Assembly (NCBI GenBank): GCA_047495785.1
Contig: JBLDXI010000033.1
Location: forward strand, 62,001 to 126,000
Direction of reading: 5' to 3'
Origin: Lepidodermella squamata
Taxonomy: Eukaryota > Gastrotricha
Length of the DNA stretch: 64,000 nucleotides
In this document: piece after piece, positions 10,514 to 21,772 of the stretch
How positions within the stretch are numbered: position 1 is the first letter of the stretch
How the letters are laid out: each line of letters starts with the position of its first letter
Program-made: the position numbers and the translations under genes
The notes under the pieces: model-generated
What the model saw: the letters and a program-made list of their open reading frames with translations, nothing else
Database searches by the model: none
What the model was told of the DNA's origin: nothing

Positions 10514-13422
10514 ATGATTGTTCGTTTTTCGCCTAGACTCATTTTAAGGCGATTTTTAATGACGTCAAGTGAGGTGAAAACCGCGGCTGACCCGCGCCAT
10601 CCCCAGTCAACGATTGGCGACGAAATTACTGAGGGAAAAGCGCGAATTTCGGCTGGTCCGAAAGTTTTCTACAATCCGGTTCAGCAGTTTAATCGTGATT
10701 TAACAATCGCAGTTATTTCACAATTCGTTCGAGAAAAATTGAAAGATGATGCGAAATTCGCTGAGTTGAAACGTGGCGAAAAATCTGAAAAGGGAATTCG
10801 AATCCTGGAACCACTCGCCGCAACTGGGCTGCGGGCGATTCGATTTGCCCTCGAAGCACCAGGTTAATTATCATTCAAAAGTGTTCAGAATTGTTTACCT
10901 CTCACATTATTCAAGGTGTCGAAGAAGTTCATGCGAACGATTTGAGCGCAGATGCTGTCTGCCTTCTGACTGAAAACGTGAAACTGAATAACATTGAAAA
11001 CATGATGAAAATTACGGAGGATGACGCTATTGCTGTGATGTTTGCCTCTCGCCCCACCGCCGCTGTTCGCCGCTACGATGTGATTGATATTGACCCTTTC
11101 GGCACCCCAGCGCCATTCCTCGACTCAGCCGTTCAAGCGGTTGAAGATGGCGGTTTGCTGTGTATTACTGCTACGGATGCTGCGATACTGTGCGGGAAAC
11201 ATGTCGAAACTTGTCATGCGATTTATGGATCGGTATTTTCAAAATATACCTTTGATTTTCGGAATTTTCGGAATTTTTTAGATTGGCTTGAACGCGCCTT
11301 TCTGCCATGAAATGGGTCTTCGAATTTTGCTCAGATCTATCGATTCTCATGCTAACCGATATGGCCGATCAATCGAACCTCTTCTGGCGCTTTCAGCCGA
11401 TTTTTACATGTAAATTGACAACAGATTAACCAGAAGATTAACCAGAGAGGAAACTTACTACAAAAGTTTTCGGAAAAAATTCTTCGAGTTTTTTAATATC
11501 AAGTTTGTATTTTTTAGTTTTTCTCCTACGCGGTGGTTTTCGGGAACTATCTCTTCATTTTCAAGATGATAATGGTTTTGTTGTATCGTATAATTGCCGA
11601 TAGAGATAGCTCAATGAGCAATCCGAAAGCTGCTTTCTTCCTGTTGTTTTCATCAGCCTTCAGGTTATTGAATTATAATCTATCACATATTAAAGAGCCC
11701 GAGTAGCCCTATCGATTTTTCTGCTAATAGATTAATCACGAGTTTGAATGGAAATAGAAGGCCAGAAGACTGTTACAGTGAAAATACGCTAGCTTTTTAA
11801 AAACTCATAAAACACGCAGTTACGGAACAAATTATTAGGGAAAATGGGCTCTGCTAGATAGGCGAAGGGCTATATTCTGCAATCTTGCTTGATTTCCAAA
11901 TTTTAAAACTGAGTAAAATAACTGAAAATGACGTTGGGAACAATTCGGATTGCTCATTGGGATATCTCAATCGGCTATTGGGAGAAATTGCCTTATAAGA
12001 TACGACAGTTTCATTCGGAAATTTATTACGATTCCAACAAGCTAAACCCCGTTCGCTTATTAGCTACCATTCCGGAGATATTCAACCCATAGCGAAAAAA
12101 GTCATTTTTTTCTATGATTCAACCCTATTCAACCCTATAATCTAATCTCTATGCAGCCCTCAACACCGGCAAGCATTCCTTAATTTCCATTTTTTGCGTC
12201 CATTATTTTCGACGGAACAGCAGTGTACCGTAACGGTGGTTGAAGTTTGACTTGGGACTAATAGAGATGGACTCGAAACTTGCTGATAAACACATACAAA
12301 ATTCTTCTTATCGGTCAGCGGGGAGAAAAAACTGTTTAAAATTACACGCGCTGTGGAAAATGCGCCACATGTTTACACGAGGGTAGTTTCGAAAAAATCC
12401 AGCATTTTACAACTTGAATTTTACAAAAATGCAAGTTTTTAATGTTTTCCCATTTCGAAATCGGGAGTTTCCTCTCTGATCAATACGTTCTCTTGTTATA
12501 AATTGTTGGGAAATTTTGATATAGGTAGACTTTTTTAATTTTGAATTCTTCAATTATAGGCGTGTTTTTGTGCGAGTTTGGACCGGTGCGAAACGAGCAA
12601 AATTATCTTGTACGAAATTATCGATGGTCCACCGGTGCATTGGCTGTGGCTCATTCCAATTCCAACCCATGGCTACTATAATAAATGTTGAAAAAGATCA
12701 ATTCGCCCCAACAGTAGACGGCCATCCGCCTGATCGGTGTAAAGACTGCGGTTGGCGTTTCCAAATGGGTGGGCCGATTTGGTCGGCACCAACTTGCAAC
12801 GCTGATTTCTTGAAAGGCCTCAGCGAGTTGATTTCAAGCGAACCTCTATCGAAATTAGCGACGATTAAGCGAATTGAAGGGACTATTGCTCTACTGAGGG
12901 AAGAATTGCCCGATGTGCCGCTCTACCACGTGATTGATCGATTGAGCGGCGTTCTTCACTGCTCATCACCGCCGGCGTTGGCGTTGAAAAGTGCCATTTT
13001 GAACGCGGGCTATCGCGTGTCTTTGTCCCATGCCGAAAAAGCCTCGGTTAAAACGGATGCGCCATCTGAATTAATTTGGGTAATTTTATTTGAAATATTC
13101 AGATTTTCCGTAATTTTATGATTTTTTGTAGGACATCATGCGAACCTGGGTGAAAGACCATCCGATTAGTGCGAATAGAAAAGAGCAGCATACGGCTGGG
13201 AATGCGATTTTAGCAAAAGAGCCGACTCACAAAATTTCGTTTGAAACGCACCCTGAAGCCACGGCGCCGTCTAAATTGTTGAAATTAGTGCGCTATGAAA
13301 TACCGCCACCTTTTTGGGGCCCGGGTTCGAAAAAGCCCGGCAAGGCCAAGTTAAACGGCGGCGCGGTTGAAGATGGCGATGAAAACGCGAAGAAAGCAAA
13401 ATCTTCCGATGAAAATCAGTAG
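10514..13422 (+). CDS. TRMT1: tRNA (guanine26-N2)-dimethyltransferase, TRM1/TRMT1
   Basis: Makes m2,2G at position 26 of tRNAs using S-adenosylmethionine. Exons 10514-10862, 10916-11232, 11282-11409, 12560-13079 and 13132-13422 join cleanly. Visible landmarks are the TRM1 start region ([24 protein letters not shown]), the SAM-binding [24 protein letters not shown], the catalytic DIDPFGTP and the zinc-binding CIGCG...CKDCGW cluster, then [16 protein letters not shown] and WDIMRTW. The 16 residues before a second in-frame Met (10559) are basic and hydroxylated ([15 protein letters not shown]), resembling a mitochondrial presequence. Yeast TRM1 uses two starts in the same way for mitochondrial and nuclear forms. 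The C-terminus is short compared with human. The fourth intron is 1150 bp, against about 50 bp for the others, and holds a foldback repeat. Confidence 0.93.
11443..12478. repeat. Foldback / MITE-like inverted repeat in a TRMT1 intron
   Basis: CAGAGAGGAAACT at 11443-11455 is exactly inverted at 12466-12478. Further in, CAATGAGCAATCCGAA at 11612-11627 is inverted at 11944-11959, with diverged pairing around it (GCCGATAGAGATA against GCCGATTGAGATA). This nested, imperfect symmetry suggests an old non-autonomous DNA element that enlarged the intron. No target duplication was identified with certainty. Confidence 0.5.
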
Positions 13423-13551
13423 ATTAAAATTATTCGAATCGCGGCAAAAGAGATGCCTTTATTTTACTGCCTTGTTGTGGTTGAAAAACTAAAAATTGCC
13501 ACCTTAATGTTGGTTTAAATGTTTCGGAATAGGACTTGTTAAAGACTTGAT

Positions 13552-14987
13552 ATGTCGCTGCTCGCCAGATCGTGCGTTGTTCTGTCGCAGCGCCTGGCCA
13601 AGGCTCCGGCCATGCTTGGTAAGTTGAATTTCCGCATACTTATTCTTAATCTTATCGTGGATGGAAGTCAACGAATTGAAAAATCATCAGATATTTTAGA
13701 GGAAATCTAGCTCGATAAGCTTATATTTGCGAGGTGTTCAGTTACCATATTTGTGATAATTAAGTTTGATAATTATGTTTGATCATGTATAAATAAGGAG
13801 GATTTCGAAAAATAAGCATTTCCAGTTTCTATACATCGATGCAGCTGCGGATAAACGGCAAACGTTTATTTTCATAGAAAACTTGGGAAAGAGTTTATTA
13901 TCGTAGAAGCAATGAAAATTTCTCGTCTTATTCGAGCTCGAATGGGCTTGTGCGTTACCGTTGACACTAAAAAGGTTAGAGACCTGTCATTGAGCCTATT
14001 CCAACCCAACCCGGTTTTTCGTTTTGGGTTGAGAAAACCAGAACAGTGGCGGCGCGTCAAGACGTTCCCTGCTCCAGCTGCATCGGTATCAGGGGAGGCT
14101 TCAGTTTGATCGCCATCCTAACTTTTGGTGTAACCCAAAATTCAAGTTTCAAAGGGATTAAGCCGATTCTCGCCGATTCACGAGGCATTTCCGCTAGCTC
14201 TCTTGCTTAACAGCCTCAAATTGCGATGATAGCATCCTCTTTGCCGTTAAATTAATTGTTATTCAAATTTCGATTTTCTCAACAATTTTTCAAAAAATCC
14301 TTGAAAATGATTAAAATTGTGATTTGAAGCTTATTCAAGAACGGGATAAAGTAAAATATGGATTTCATTCTAACGAGCCCTGATAGCTGGAACTTGGAAC
14401 CGAGCCTTGAACTTTCGAGAAGTCAAATTTCGGCAATTTTTAGATTTTGGGTTTCAAGATTGGCTGCAAATCTCTTGTTTCTAGAATTTTCATCATTCGG
14501 GTTATCTGAGTTTTTATTGTTATGCAATTTCCTTTTTAATCGCTTTGAATTTCTGAGCAATATTGGTATTGATTATTCTATTTTAGGCTCGGTTCGCTTT
14601 TCGTCGGCGCATCACGGCGACGGCAAGGCGCCCACCGAAAGCTGGGATGACTTCGACAAGCGCTACATCGGCTATTTCAAGGACCCGAATCTGGACACGT
14701 GGTGGATGCGCAAGCGCCTGCAGGACCTGCACGGCGAGGACTGCGTGCCCGATCCGAAGGTGGCCGCGGAGGCGCTGCGGGCGTGCCGCCGCCTCAACGA
14801 CCTCGGCCTCGCCATCCGCTTCCTCGAGGTGATCCGCTTCAAGGCCGGCCCGAAGGCGAAGGAGATCTGGCCGTTCATGATGCAGGAGCTGAAGCCGACC
14901 ATGGATGAACTCGGCATCCCGACCCTCGAGGAGCTCGTCTACCACAAGCCCGAGCTTGCCTGCCCGGAAGTGCACGACATCCACTAA
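13552..14987 (+). CDS. COX5A: Cytochrome c oxidase subunit 5A, mitochondrial
   Basis: Nuclear-encoded subunit of respiratory complex IV. Exon 1 (13552-13618) encodes MSLLARSCVVLSQRLAKAPAML, a basic amphipathic mitochondrial targeting sequence. After a 968-bp intron, exon 2 (14587-14987) encodes the mature protein: SWDDFDKRYIGYFKDPNLDTWWM, RACRRLNDLGLAIRFLE and LKPTMDELGIPTLEELVYHKPEL, the COX5A core with its helical tetratricopeptide-like fold. Total 155 residues. Exon 2 is far more GC-rich than its intron and neighbours, with codons ending mostly in G or C, as expected of a highly expressed gene. An AATAAA lies at 15019, shortly after the stop. It begins 130 bp after TRMT1, with an acceptor-like GGAATAG ending at 13532. 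Confidence 0.95.
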
Positions 14988-15236
14988 ATCACCGGCTTCT
15001 TCATAACCCACCGAAACCAATAAATCACAATTGAAAATATAAGAAACCCGCGTAAAATATAGTTCTAATTAATTAACTAATTAATTGCAGGCTGTCGTCG
15101 TTGTTTTATTTCACTTAACAGCCGGTTGAAATTGAAGCGAAAAATTGTATAATTTTAGACTCGACGCACTAGGTTGCTTGCATTTTAGTACTTGCGTATA
15201 GCTACTAAACTGCGAATTCGAAAACTAGCCAACAAC
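14988..15236. other. COX5A 3' flank up to the tandem array
   Basis: Contains the COX5A polyadenylation signal. No further gene is seen before the first array junction at 15237. Confidence 0.6.
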
Positions 15237-16013
15237 TTTGATGTAGCGACTTCTTCACGCTCCTCTCCGTTGATTATAATATTGTCACCGTCTTGAAGTT
15301 GTATAAGAAGTGATATGAACTGTGAACTGTGTATTTGATAAAATGCAAGTGACGGCGGTATCACAATAAAGAACCCTCGTGTGACATCGATGCTTCTTTG
15401 TTTCAAGTCTCGACATGAATCGAGTTCGATTCAAGCATATATAGTCCGTGTCGATTGTCCGTGTCGATAAATTCGAGAGAAACATGATCTATGATCTATC
15501 TATGAGTAATCTATGGAATCAGGACCAGCAATAACTCGAATTCTACTCGGTTTCTCGATCATGAAGGGATCGCGCGCCCTTATTCCGTGGGTCGCCGAGT
15601 CAGCCGGGGGTCGCGGGGGTCGCCTGATGGTTTTCATAAACTTGAAAATTGCGAAAATTTGGTTTATTTTTAGTCACTCTTCCAGGGAAAATCTTAAAAA
15701 AAAAGCGTTGGCTAAATCGCTTCGCTCGTATCCAATTTTATTCCACTGAAAACGGTCTGAAATTGCGGTTGAGAGCCGAGTTCATGTAAATTTTGAGAAA
15801 AATGCTGTGCATTGGGTGATATTTTATTGCTTGAACAAAAAATGTTTGAAGTTTTGAAACATTTGACACGGCATGTATGTCCATTCGACTCACCATATAA
15901 AAAAGCAGAAATATAACATTGAATATTACCTATCAATTGTTCAACTCAAAATGTAATGATTTCCGATCTTTGAGATGCGAGATGTTTGCAAGGAAATGTT
16001 TTCAGGAAATTAT

Positions 16014-18329
16014 TTACTCCCTCATCTTTTGATATAAGAAAATGGCGAAAGTAGAAGATGAGTAGAACACCAGTCCCATCGCCAACAACAGTATTTTTCC
16101 GCAATCTCGGGCTACATTGGACATGATAACTAGAACCAGGACAAGCGCCATTAGAAGCACAGCTTGATTAAGAGCGGCGAGGATCACTGATTTCAACTCG
16201 CGTTGTAGAATTGCAGAAGTTTCTTTGACTTTCCTTAATCGGTTGCAAATGAACAACGAAGCGATCATAAGAAGGAAATCAATCGAAAACACCAAACTTT
16301 GCATTTGGGTCACATGTGGAGTGACACAAATATGGTCGATATAATCGACGTAGGAGTTCAAACTTGAATCGAAAACAGGCTTTGACGTTGTTATGGAGTG
16401 TCGAGATGTGTAAATGACTGAATATACCACCAAAATGACGAGCTGCCCAAAGCAGTAGCTGATCGCTATGGCAAGGTACTTCCGAACAAGTATTTTGCCA
16501 AGGCTTTCGATTGATAAGAAAAACGCTTGACTTTCGGATTCTTCCTTGCGCTTCTTTTTCTCATTGAAGACTCCCTGCACGTTGACGATAGCATATAACC
16601 GAGATGATGCATTTCTAATTGGAACTTTTTTGACTGCTGAAAAGAACCAAACAGCGTGCAGGAAAACAAAAGCATTCGGCAAGGACATGGCAAAGTTGAA
16701 AACCAAATTGCGAATCGAACATTCGAAATCAAGAAACCAGGTAGCTCCAATTACGATCAGCATTGCAACGGAGTTCATAAAGAGACAGAGCAATAGAAGT
16801 ATCACTACATTCATTTTTCTGAAAATCCCAGATTGACCATTTCGTTTTAACGCAATGATGGTAGCGTAGCACTGAGCGATAGAGATGATGGCTGAAATGA
16901 TTGGAAAAACTTCTTCCCGGTCACAAAATGCAGTTATATTGAGTTCATCTGACAAATCTTTCGGCGCACTGTTACCGGGCCAGTAGGGCTTTTTCATAAT
17001 TGTGAATTCGTAGCTGCTCAGATTGAAAATTGCCCTATTTTTCTTGACAAGTTTCGCAAGAAGATCGGGCTTTCCCTTCCGCATTTGAACAATCCACAAG
17101 TCATCCCCAAATACATCTCCGAGTTTGCTAAAGGCAAGTCTGCCCAGCCTGAGTCCGTTAATATCAGTGTTTTCAGATACGGCTCGTACAACATCCGCAA
17201 CAAGTTCAGGATCCTTTTTAAAACTAGCTAGGCTTTCGTTGTAATTCGATCGCAGAATCCTGTCTGCTTTATCAGCGTTCATAATTGCTGTCAAAATCGC
17301 GTCATGACATAGGTATCGTGTGGAAAAATCTGTGCTATTAGTATAAGATGTCATGTAGGCGTCGAATTCTGCTACGGAGTAGCCTAGACTCGTTCGGCCG
17401 GTAGACTTATTTACCGGAAAAGGAAGCGACCCTGTGAAGAAGTATATCTCTAGCTGCTCCATAACCATTGACATAGTACATCCTGCAGGTAGGGCAGGGT
17501 CTGGCTGATCGATTTCGAAAGCGCACCATAGCAAATTGATGAAAGCATAGTAGGGCGCGCGCATTCCGACAACGTGAGACAGGCATAAGAACTTCAAACA
17601 AGTCGCTCCAGAGGACAAGGATAAGACAATTATTCTTGCATCACTGGGTTTCAACTCGTTCGCGACTTCTAAATCAATGTCATAGACGCTGTCGTAGTGA
17701 AGAACGGATATGTCGTTCGCAGAAGCAATTTCATTCATTCTTTCCGCTACAAGGTATTCGTTAGAGTTGTTGGCGTTAGTCAAAATCGCTATTTCTCTCC
17801 AATTTCCGATTAATTTGAGAAAAGCTAACCCAGCTATTACGTTTGCATCGGTAGCTGTTGACACCGTGAACAAGGACGAGTAAAGCTGCGATCTTCTAAA
17901 GAGAGGTGGACCACTGCAACGGGGTGAGTATTCAGTGAGCTGAAGATGTTTTAATGTCAATGCAACATTATTACACGAACCTGATGGGCCAAACACAAGC
18001 GGAGCCATAATACTGTTCGGACTCTCCTCCTGCTTTCGATAGAAATCAATAGCTGCTGCATTAGCTTTATCTGCACCAATTCCCTCATCCTCGCTTTGCA
18101 CTTGGAAAACATAATTTCCAAGAATATCTTTTCGAGGATTCACCACATCAATAACGAACTGTACAGCGGCTTCACAGGCTGATGATGGAGCCGAATTAGT
18201 CGCGTTACTTCTAGGCAGTAATGCCAGCATTGTAAGGTAAACGGTAGAGTTGTCATCCTGAGCGAGAATTGGACGGTCACTCCATAAAGCCATCACCAAA
18301 ACGAAGAAACTTTGAAACATGCGAGCCAT
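16014..18329 (-). CDS. Class C (GABA-B-like) seven-transmembrane receptor, copy 1
   Basis: A 771-residue, intronless gene. Residues 1-23 look like a signal peptide. Residues about 28-455 form an extracellular domain of the type I periplasmic-binding (ANF receptor) fold, with FGPSGSCNNVALTLKHLQLTE and KLIGNWREIAILT matching the usual ligand-lobe landmarks. Seven hydrophobic segments follow at about 475-494, 507-531, 542-566, 617-640, 677-697, 713-738 and 744-766. There is no cysteine-rich linker between the lobes and the membrane part, which favours the GABA-B group over the glutamate or taste groups. The cytoplasmic tail is only a few residues, so a coiled-coil heterodimer tail as in GABA-B1/B2 is absent. 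Ligand unknown. Lack of introns contrasts with most neighbours and could reflect origin by retroposition. Confidence 0.8.
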   Translation of the reverse strand: MARMFQSFFVLVMALWSDRPILAQDDNSTVYLTMLALLPRSNATNSAPSSACEAAVQFVIDVVNPRKDILGNYVFQVQSEDEGIGADKANAAAIDFYRKQEESPNSIMAPLVFGPSGSCNNVALTLKHLQLTEYSPRCSGPPLFRRSQLYSSLFTVSTATDANVIAGLAFLKLIGNWREIAILTNANNSNEYLVAERMNEIASANDISVLHYDSVYDIDLEVANELKPSDARIIVLSLSSGATCLKFLCLSHVVGMRAPYYAFINLLWCAFEIDQPDPALPAGCTMSMVMEQLEIYFFTGSLPFPVNKSTGRTSLGYSVAEFDAYMTSYTNSTDFSTRYLCHDAILTAIMNADKADRILRSNYNESLASFKKDPELVADVVRAVSENTDINGLRLGRLAFSKLGDVFGDDLWIVQMRKGKPDLLAKLVKKNRAIFNLSSYEFTIMKKPYWPGNSAPKDLSDELNITAFCDREEVFPIISAIISIAQCYATIIALKRNGQSGIFRKMNVVILLLLCLFMNSVAMLIVIGATWFLDFECSIRNLVFNFAMSLPNAFVFLHAVWFFSAVKKVPIRNASSRLYAIVNVQGVFNEKKKRKEESESQAFFLSIESLGKILVRKYLAIAISYCFGQLVILVVYSVIYTSRHSITTSKPVFDSSLNSYVDYIDHICVTPHVTQMQSLVFSIDFLLMIASLFICNRLRKVKETSAILQRELKSVILAALNQAVLLMALVLVLVIMSNVARDCGKILLLAMGLVFYSSSTFAIFLYQKMRE

Positions 18330-19456
18330 TTGAAAACGCAGTAAAATGAATTGTTTGAATTGTACGCGATCTGTCCTATTGAAACGTGAATGAGCTAAAT
18401 CGAATCAACTTTACGACCTATATACTTGTTTACCAAGCAAGGTATTAAATTTCAGCAAAAGCGGAAGCTTTCATCATATACCGTACCAAATTGATTTCCG
18501 AAATCACCTGTGTCTTTATGTTAATTCTTATGGCTGTCAAAGGAAAAAGCAGTCATGCATTACTAACTAATTGGAAAGTGGGCGGTGACTGCCACGCATT
18601 CTTCGTATCGAATTCAGCACTGTCCACTTTAAAAATCTAATCCTATCAAATCCGAATCCGATAAAGTCCTAATGACCCATTTGATGTAGCGACTTCTTCA
18701 CGCTCCTCTCCGTTGATTATAATATTGTCACCGTCTTGAAGTTGTATAAGAAGTGATATGAACTGTGAACTGTGTATTTGATAAAATGCAAGTGACGGCG
18801 GTATCACAATAAAGAACCCTCGTGTGACATCGATGCTTCTTTGTTTCAAGTCTCGACATGAATCGAGTTCGATTCAAGCATATATAGTCCGTGTCGATTG
18901 TCCGTGTCGATAAATTCGAGAGAAACATGATCTATGATCTATCTATGAGTAATCTATGGAATCAGGACCAGCAATAACTCGAATTCTACTCGGTTTCTCG
19001 ATCATGAAGGGATCGCGCGCCCTTATTCCGTGGGTCGCCGAGTCAGCCGGGGGTCGCGGGGGTCGCCTGATGGTTTTCATAAACTTGAAAATTGCGAAAA
19101 TTTGGTTTATTTTTAGTCACTCTTCCAGGGAAAATCTTAAAAAAAAAGCGTTGGCTAAATCGCTTCGCTCGTATCCAATTTTATTCCACTGAAAACGGTC
19201 TGAAATTGCGGTTGAGAGCCGAGTTCATGTAAATTTTGAGAAAAATGCTGTGCATTGGGTGATATTTTATTGCTTGAACAAAAAATGTTTGAAGTTTTGA
19301 AACATTTGACACGGCATGTATGTCCATTCGACTCACCATATAAAAAAGCAGAAATATAACATTGAATATTACCTATCAATTGTTCAACTCAAAATGTAAT
19401 GATTTCCGATCTTTGAGATGCGAGATGTTTGCAAGGAAATGTTTTCAGGAAATTAT
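18330..19456. other. Spacer between receptor copies 1 and 2
   Basis: Holds the 5' flank of copy 1, the unit junction at 18680 and the 3' spacer of copy 2. No independent gene is supported; short frames here recur identically in every unit. Confidence 0.6.
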
Positions 19457-21772
19457 TTACTCCCTCATCTTTTGATATAAGAAAATGGCGAAAGTAGAAG
19501 ATGAGTAGAACACCAGTCCCATCGCCAACAACAGTATTTTTCCGCAATCTCGGGCTACATTGGACATGATAACTAGAACCAGGACAAGCGCCATTAGAAG
19601 CACAGCTTGATTAAGAGCGGCGAGGATCACTGATTTCAACTCGCGTTGTAGAATTGCAGAAGTTTCTTTGACTTTCCTTAATCGGTTGCAAATGAACAAC
19701 GAAGCGATCATAAGAAGGAAATCAATCGAAAACACCAAACTTTGCATTTGGGTCACATGTGGAGTGACACAAATATGGTCGATATAATCGACGTAGGAGT
19801 TCAAACTTGAATCGAAAACAGGCTTTGACGTTGTTATGGAGTGTCGAGATGTGTAAATGACTGAATATACCACCAAAATGACGAGCTGCCCAAAGCAGTA
19901 GCTGATCGCTATGGCAAGGTACTTCCGAACAAGTATTTTGCCAAGGCTTTCGATTGATAAGAAAAACGCTTGACTTTCGGATTCTTCCTTGCGCTTCTTT
20001 TTCTCATTGAAGACTCCCTGCACGTTGACGATAGCATATAACCGAGATGATGCATTTCTAATTGGAACTTTTTTGACTGCTGAAAAGAACCAAACAGCGT
20101 GCAGGAAAACAAAAGCATTCGGCAAGGACATGGCAAAGTTGAAAACCAAATTGCGAATCGAACATTCGAAATCAAGAAACCAGGTAGCTCCAATTACGAT
20201 CAGCATTGCAACGGAGTTCATAAAGAGACAGAGCAATAGAAGTATCACTACATTCATTTTTCTGAAAATCCCAGATTGACCATTTCGTTTTAACGCAATG
20301 ATGGTAGCGTAGCACTGAGCGATAGAGATGATGGCTGAAATGATTGGAAAAACTTCTTCCCGGTCACAAAATGCAGTTATATTGAGTTCATCTGACAAAT
20401 CTTTCGGCGCACTGTTACCGGGCCAGTAGGGCTTTTTCATAATTGTGAATTCGTAGCTGCTCAGATTGAAAATTGCCCTATTTTTCTTGACAAGTTTCGC
20501 AAGAAGATCGGGCTTTCCCTTCCGCATTTGAACAATCCACAAGTCATCCCCAAATACATCTCCGAGTTTGCTAAAGGCAAGTCTGCCCAGCCTGAGTCCG
20601 TTAATATCAGTGTTTTCAGATACGGCTCGTACAACATCCGCAACAAGTTCAGGATCCTTTTTAAAACTAGCTAGGCTTTCGTTGTAATTCGATCGCAGAA
20701 TCCTGTCTGCTTTATCAGCGTTCATAATTGCTGTCAAAATCGCGTCATGACATAGGTATCGTGTGGAAAAATCTGTGCTATTAGTATAAGATGTCATGTA
20801 GGCGTCGAATTCTGCTACGGAGTAGCCTAGACTCGTTCGGCCGGTAGACTTATTTACCGGAAAAGGAAGCGACCCTGTGAAGAAGTATATCTCTAGCTGC
20901 TCCATAACCATTGACATAGTACATCCTGCAGGTAGGGCAGGGTCTGGCTGATCGATTTCGAAAGCGCACCATAGCAAATTGATGAAAGCATAGTAGGGCG
21001 CGCGCATTCCGACAACGTGAGACAGGCATAAGAACTTCAAACAAGTCGCTCCAGAGGACAAGGATAAGACAATTATTCTTGCATCACTGGGTTTCAACTC
21101 GTTCGCGACTTCTAAATCAATGTCATAGACGCTGTCGTAGTGAAGAACGGATATGTCGTTCGCAGAAGCAATTTCATTCATTCTTTCCGCTACAAGGTAT
21201 TCGTTAGAGTTGTTGGCGTTAGTCAAAATCGCTATTTCTCTCCAATTTCCGATTAATTTGAGAAAAGCTAACCCAGCTATTACGTTTGCATCGGTAGCTG
21301 TTGACACCGTGAACAAGGACGAGTAAAGCTGCGATCTTCTAAAGAGAGGTGGACCACTGCAACGGGGTGAGTATTCAGTGAGCTGAAGATGTTTTAATGT
21401 CAATGCAACATTATTACACGAACCTGATGGGCCAAACACAAGCGGAGCCATAATACTGTTCGGACTCTCCTCCTGCTTTCGATAGAAATCAATAGCTGCT
21501 GCATTAGCTTTATCTGCACCAATTCCCTCATCCTCGCTTTGCACTTGGAAAACATAATTTCCAAGAATATCTTTTCGAGGATTCACCACATCAATAACGA
21601 ACTGTACAGCGGCTTCACAGGCTGATGATGGAGCCGAATTAGTCGCGTTACTTCTAGGCAGTAATGCCAGCATTGTAAGGTAAACGGTAGAGTTGTCATC
21701 CTGAGCGAGAATTGGACGGTCACTCCATAAAGCCATCACCAAAACGAAGAAACTTTGAAACATGCGAGCCAT
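19457..21772 (-). CDS. Class C (GABA-B-like) receptor, copy 2
   Basis: Identical in predicted protein to copy 1 (771 residues, intronless, signal peptide, ligand-binding lobes, seven membrane segments). It is carried in the middle unit of the tandem array, with the same flanks, so its promoter should be the same. If the array is real, gene dosage is tripled without sequence divergence. Confidence 0.8.
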   Translation of the reverse strand: MARMFQSFFVLVMALWSDRPILAQDDNSTVYLTMLALLPRSNATNSAPSSACEAAVQFVIDVVNPRKDILGNYVFQVQSEDEGIGADKANAAAIDFYRKQEESPNSIMAPLVFGPSGSCNNVALTLKHLQLTEYSPRCSGPPLFRRSQLYSSLFTVSTATDANVIAGLAFLKLIGNWREIAILTNANNSNEYLVAERMNEIASANDISVLHYDSVYDIDLEVANELKPSDARIIVLSLSSGATCLKFLCLSHVVGMRAPYYAFINLLWCAFEIDQPDPALPAGCTMSMVMEQLEIYFFTGSLPFPVNKSTGRTSLGYSVAEFDAYMTSYTNSTDFSTRYLCHDAILTAIMNADKADRILRSNYNESLASFKKDPELVADVVRAVSENTDINGLRLGRLAFSKLGDVFGDDLWIVQMRKGKPDLLAKLVKKNRAIFNLSSYEFTIMKKPYWPGNSAPKDLSDELNITAFCDREEVFPIISAIISIAQCYATIIALKRNGQSGIFRKMNVVILLLLCLFMNSVAMLIVIGATWFLDFECSIRNLVFNFAMSLPNAFVFLHAVWFFSAVKKVPIRNASSRLYAIVNVQGVFNEKKKRKEESESQAFFLSIESLGKILVRKYLAIAISYCFGQLVILVVYSVIYTSRHSITTSKPVFDSSLNSYVDYIDHICVTPHVTQMQSLVFSIDFLLMIASLFICNRLRKVKETSAILQRELKSVILAALNQAVLLMALVLVLVIMSNVARDCGKILLLAMGLVFYSSSTFAIFLYQKMRE

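Noticed and set aside
14358-14586. Extended upstream start for COX5A at 14358
   Set aside because: The extension is intron sequence. The exon at 13552-13618 supplies a proper targeting peptide and splices in phase at a TTTTAG acceptor.
14583-15020. 145-codon minus-strand frame opposite COX5A exon 2
   Set aside because: It is a product of the GC-rich codon pattern of COX5A on the other strand; the protein resembles nothing and COX5A explains the sequence fully.
16466-16836. Small frames antisense or out of frame in the receptor gene, repeated in every unit
   Set aside because: They overlap the 771-codon gene and repeat only because the whole unit is repeated.
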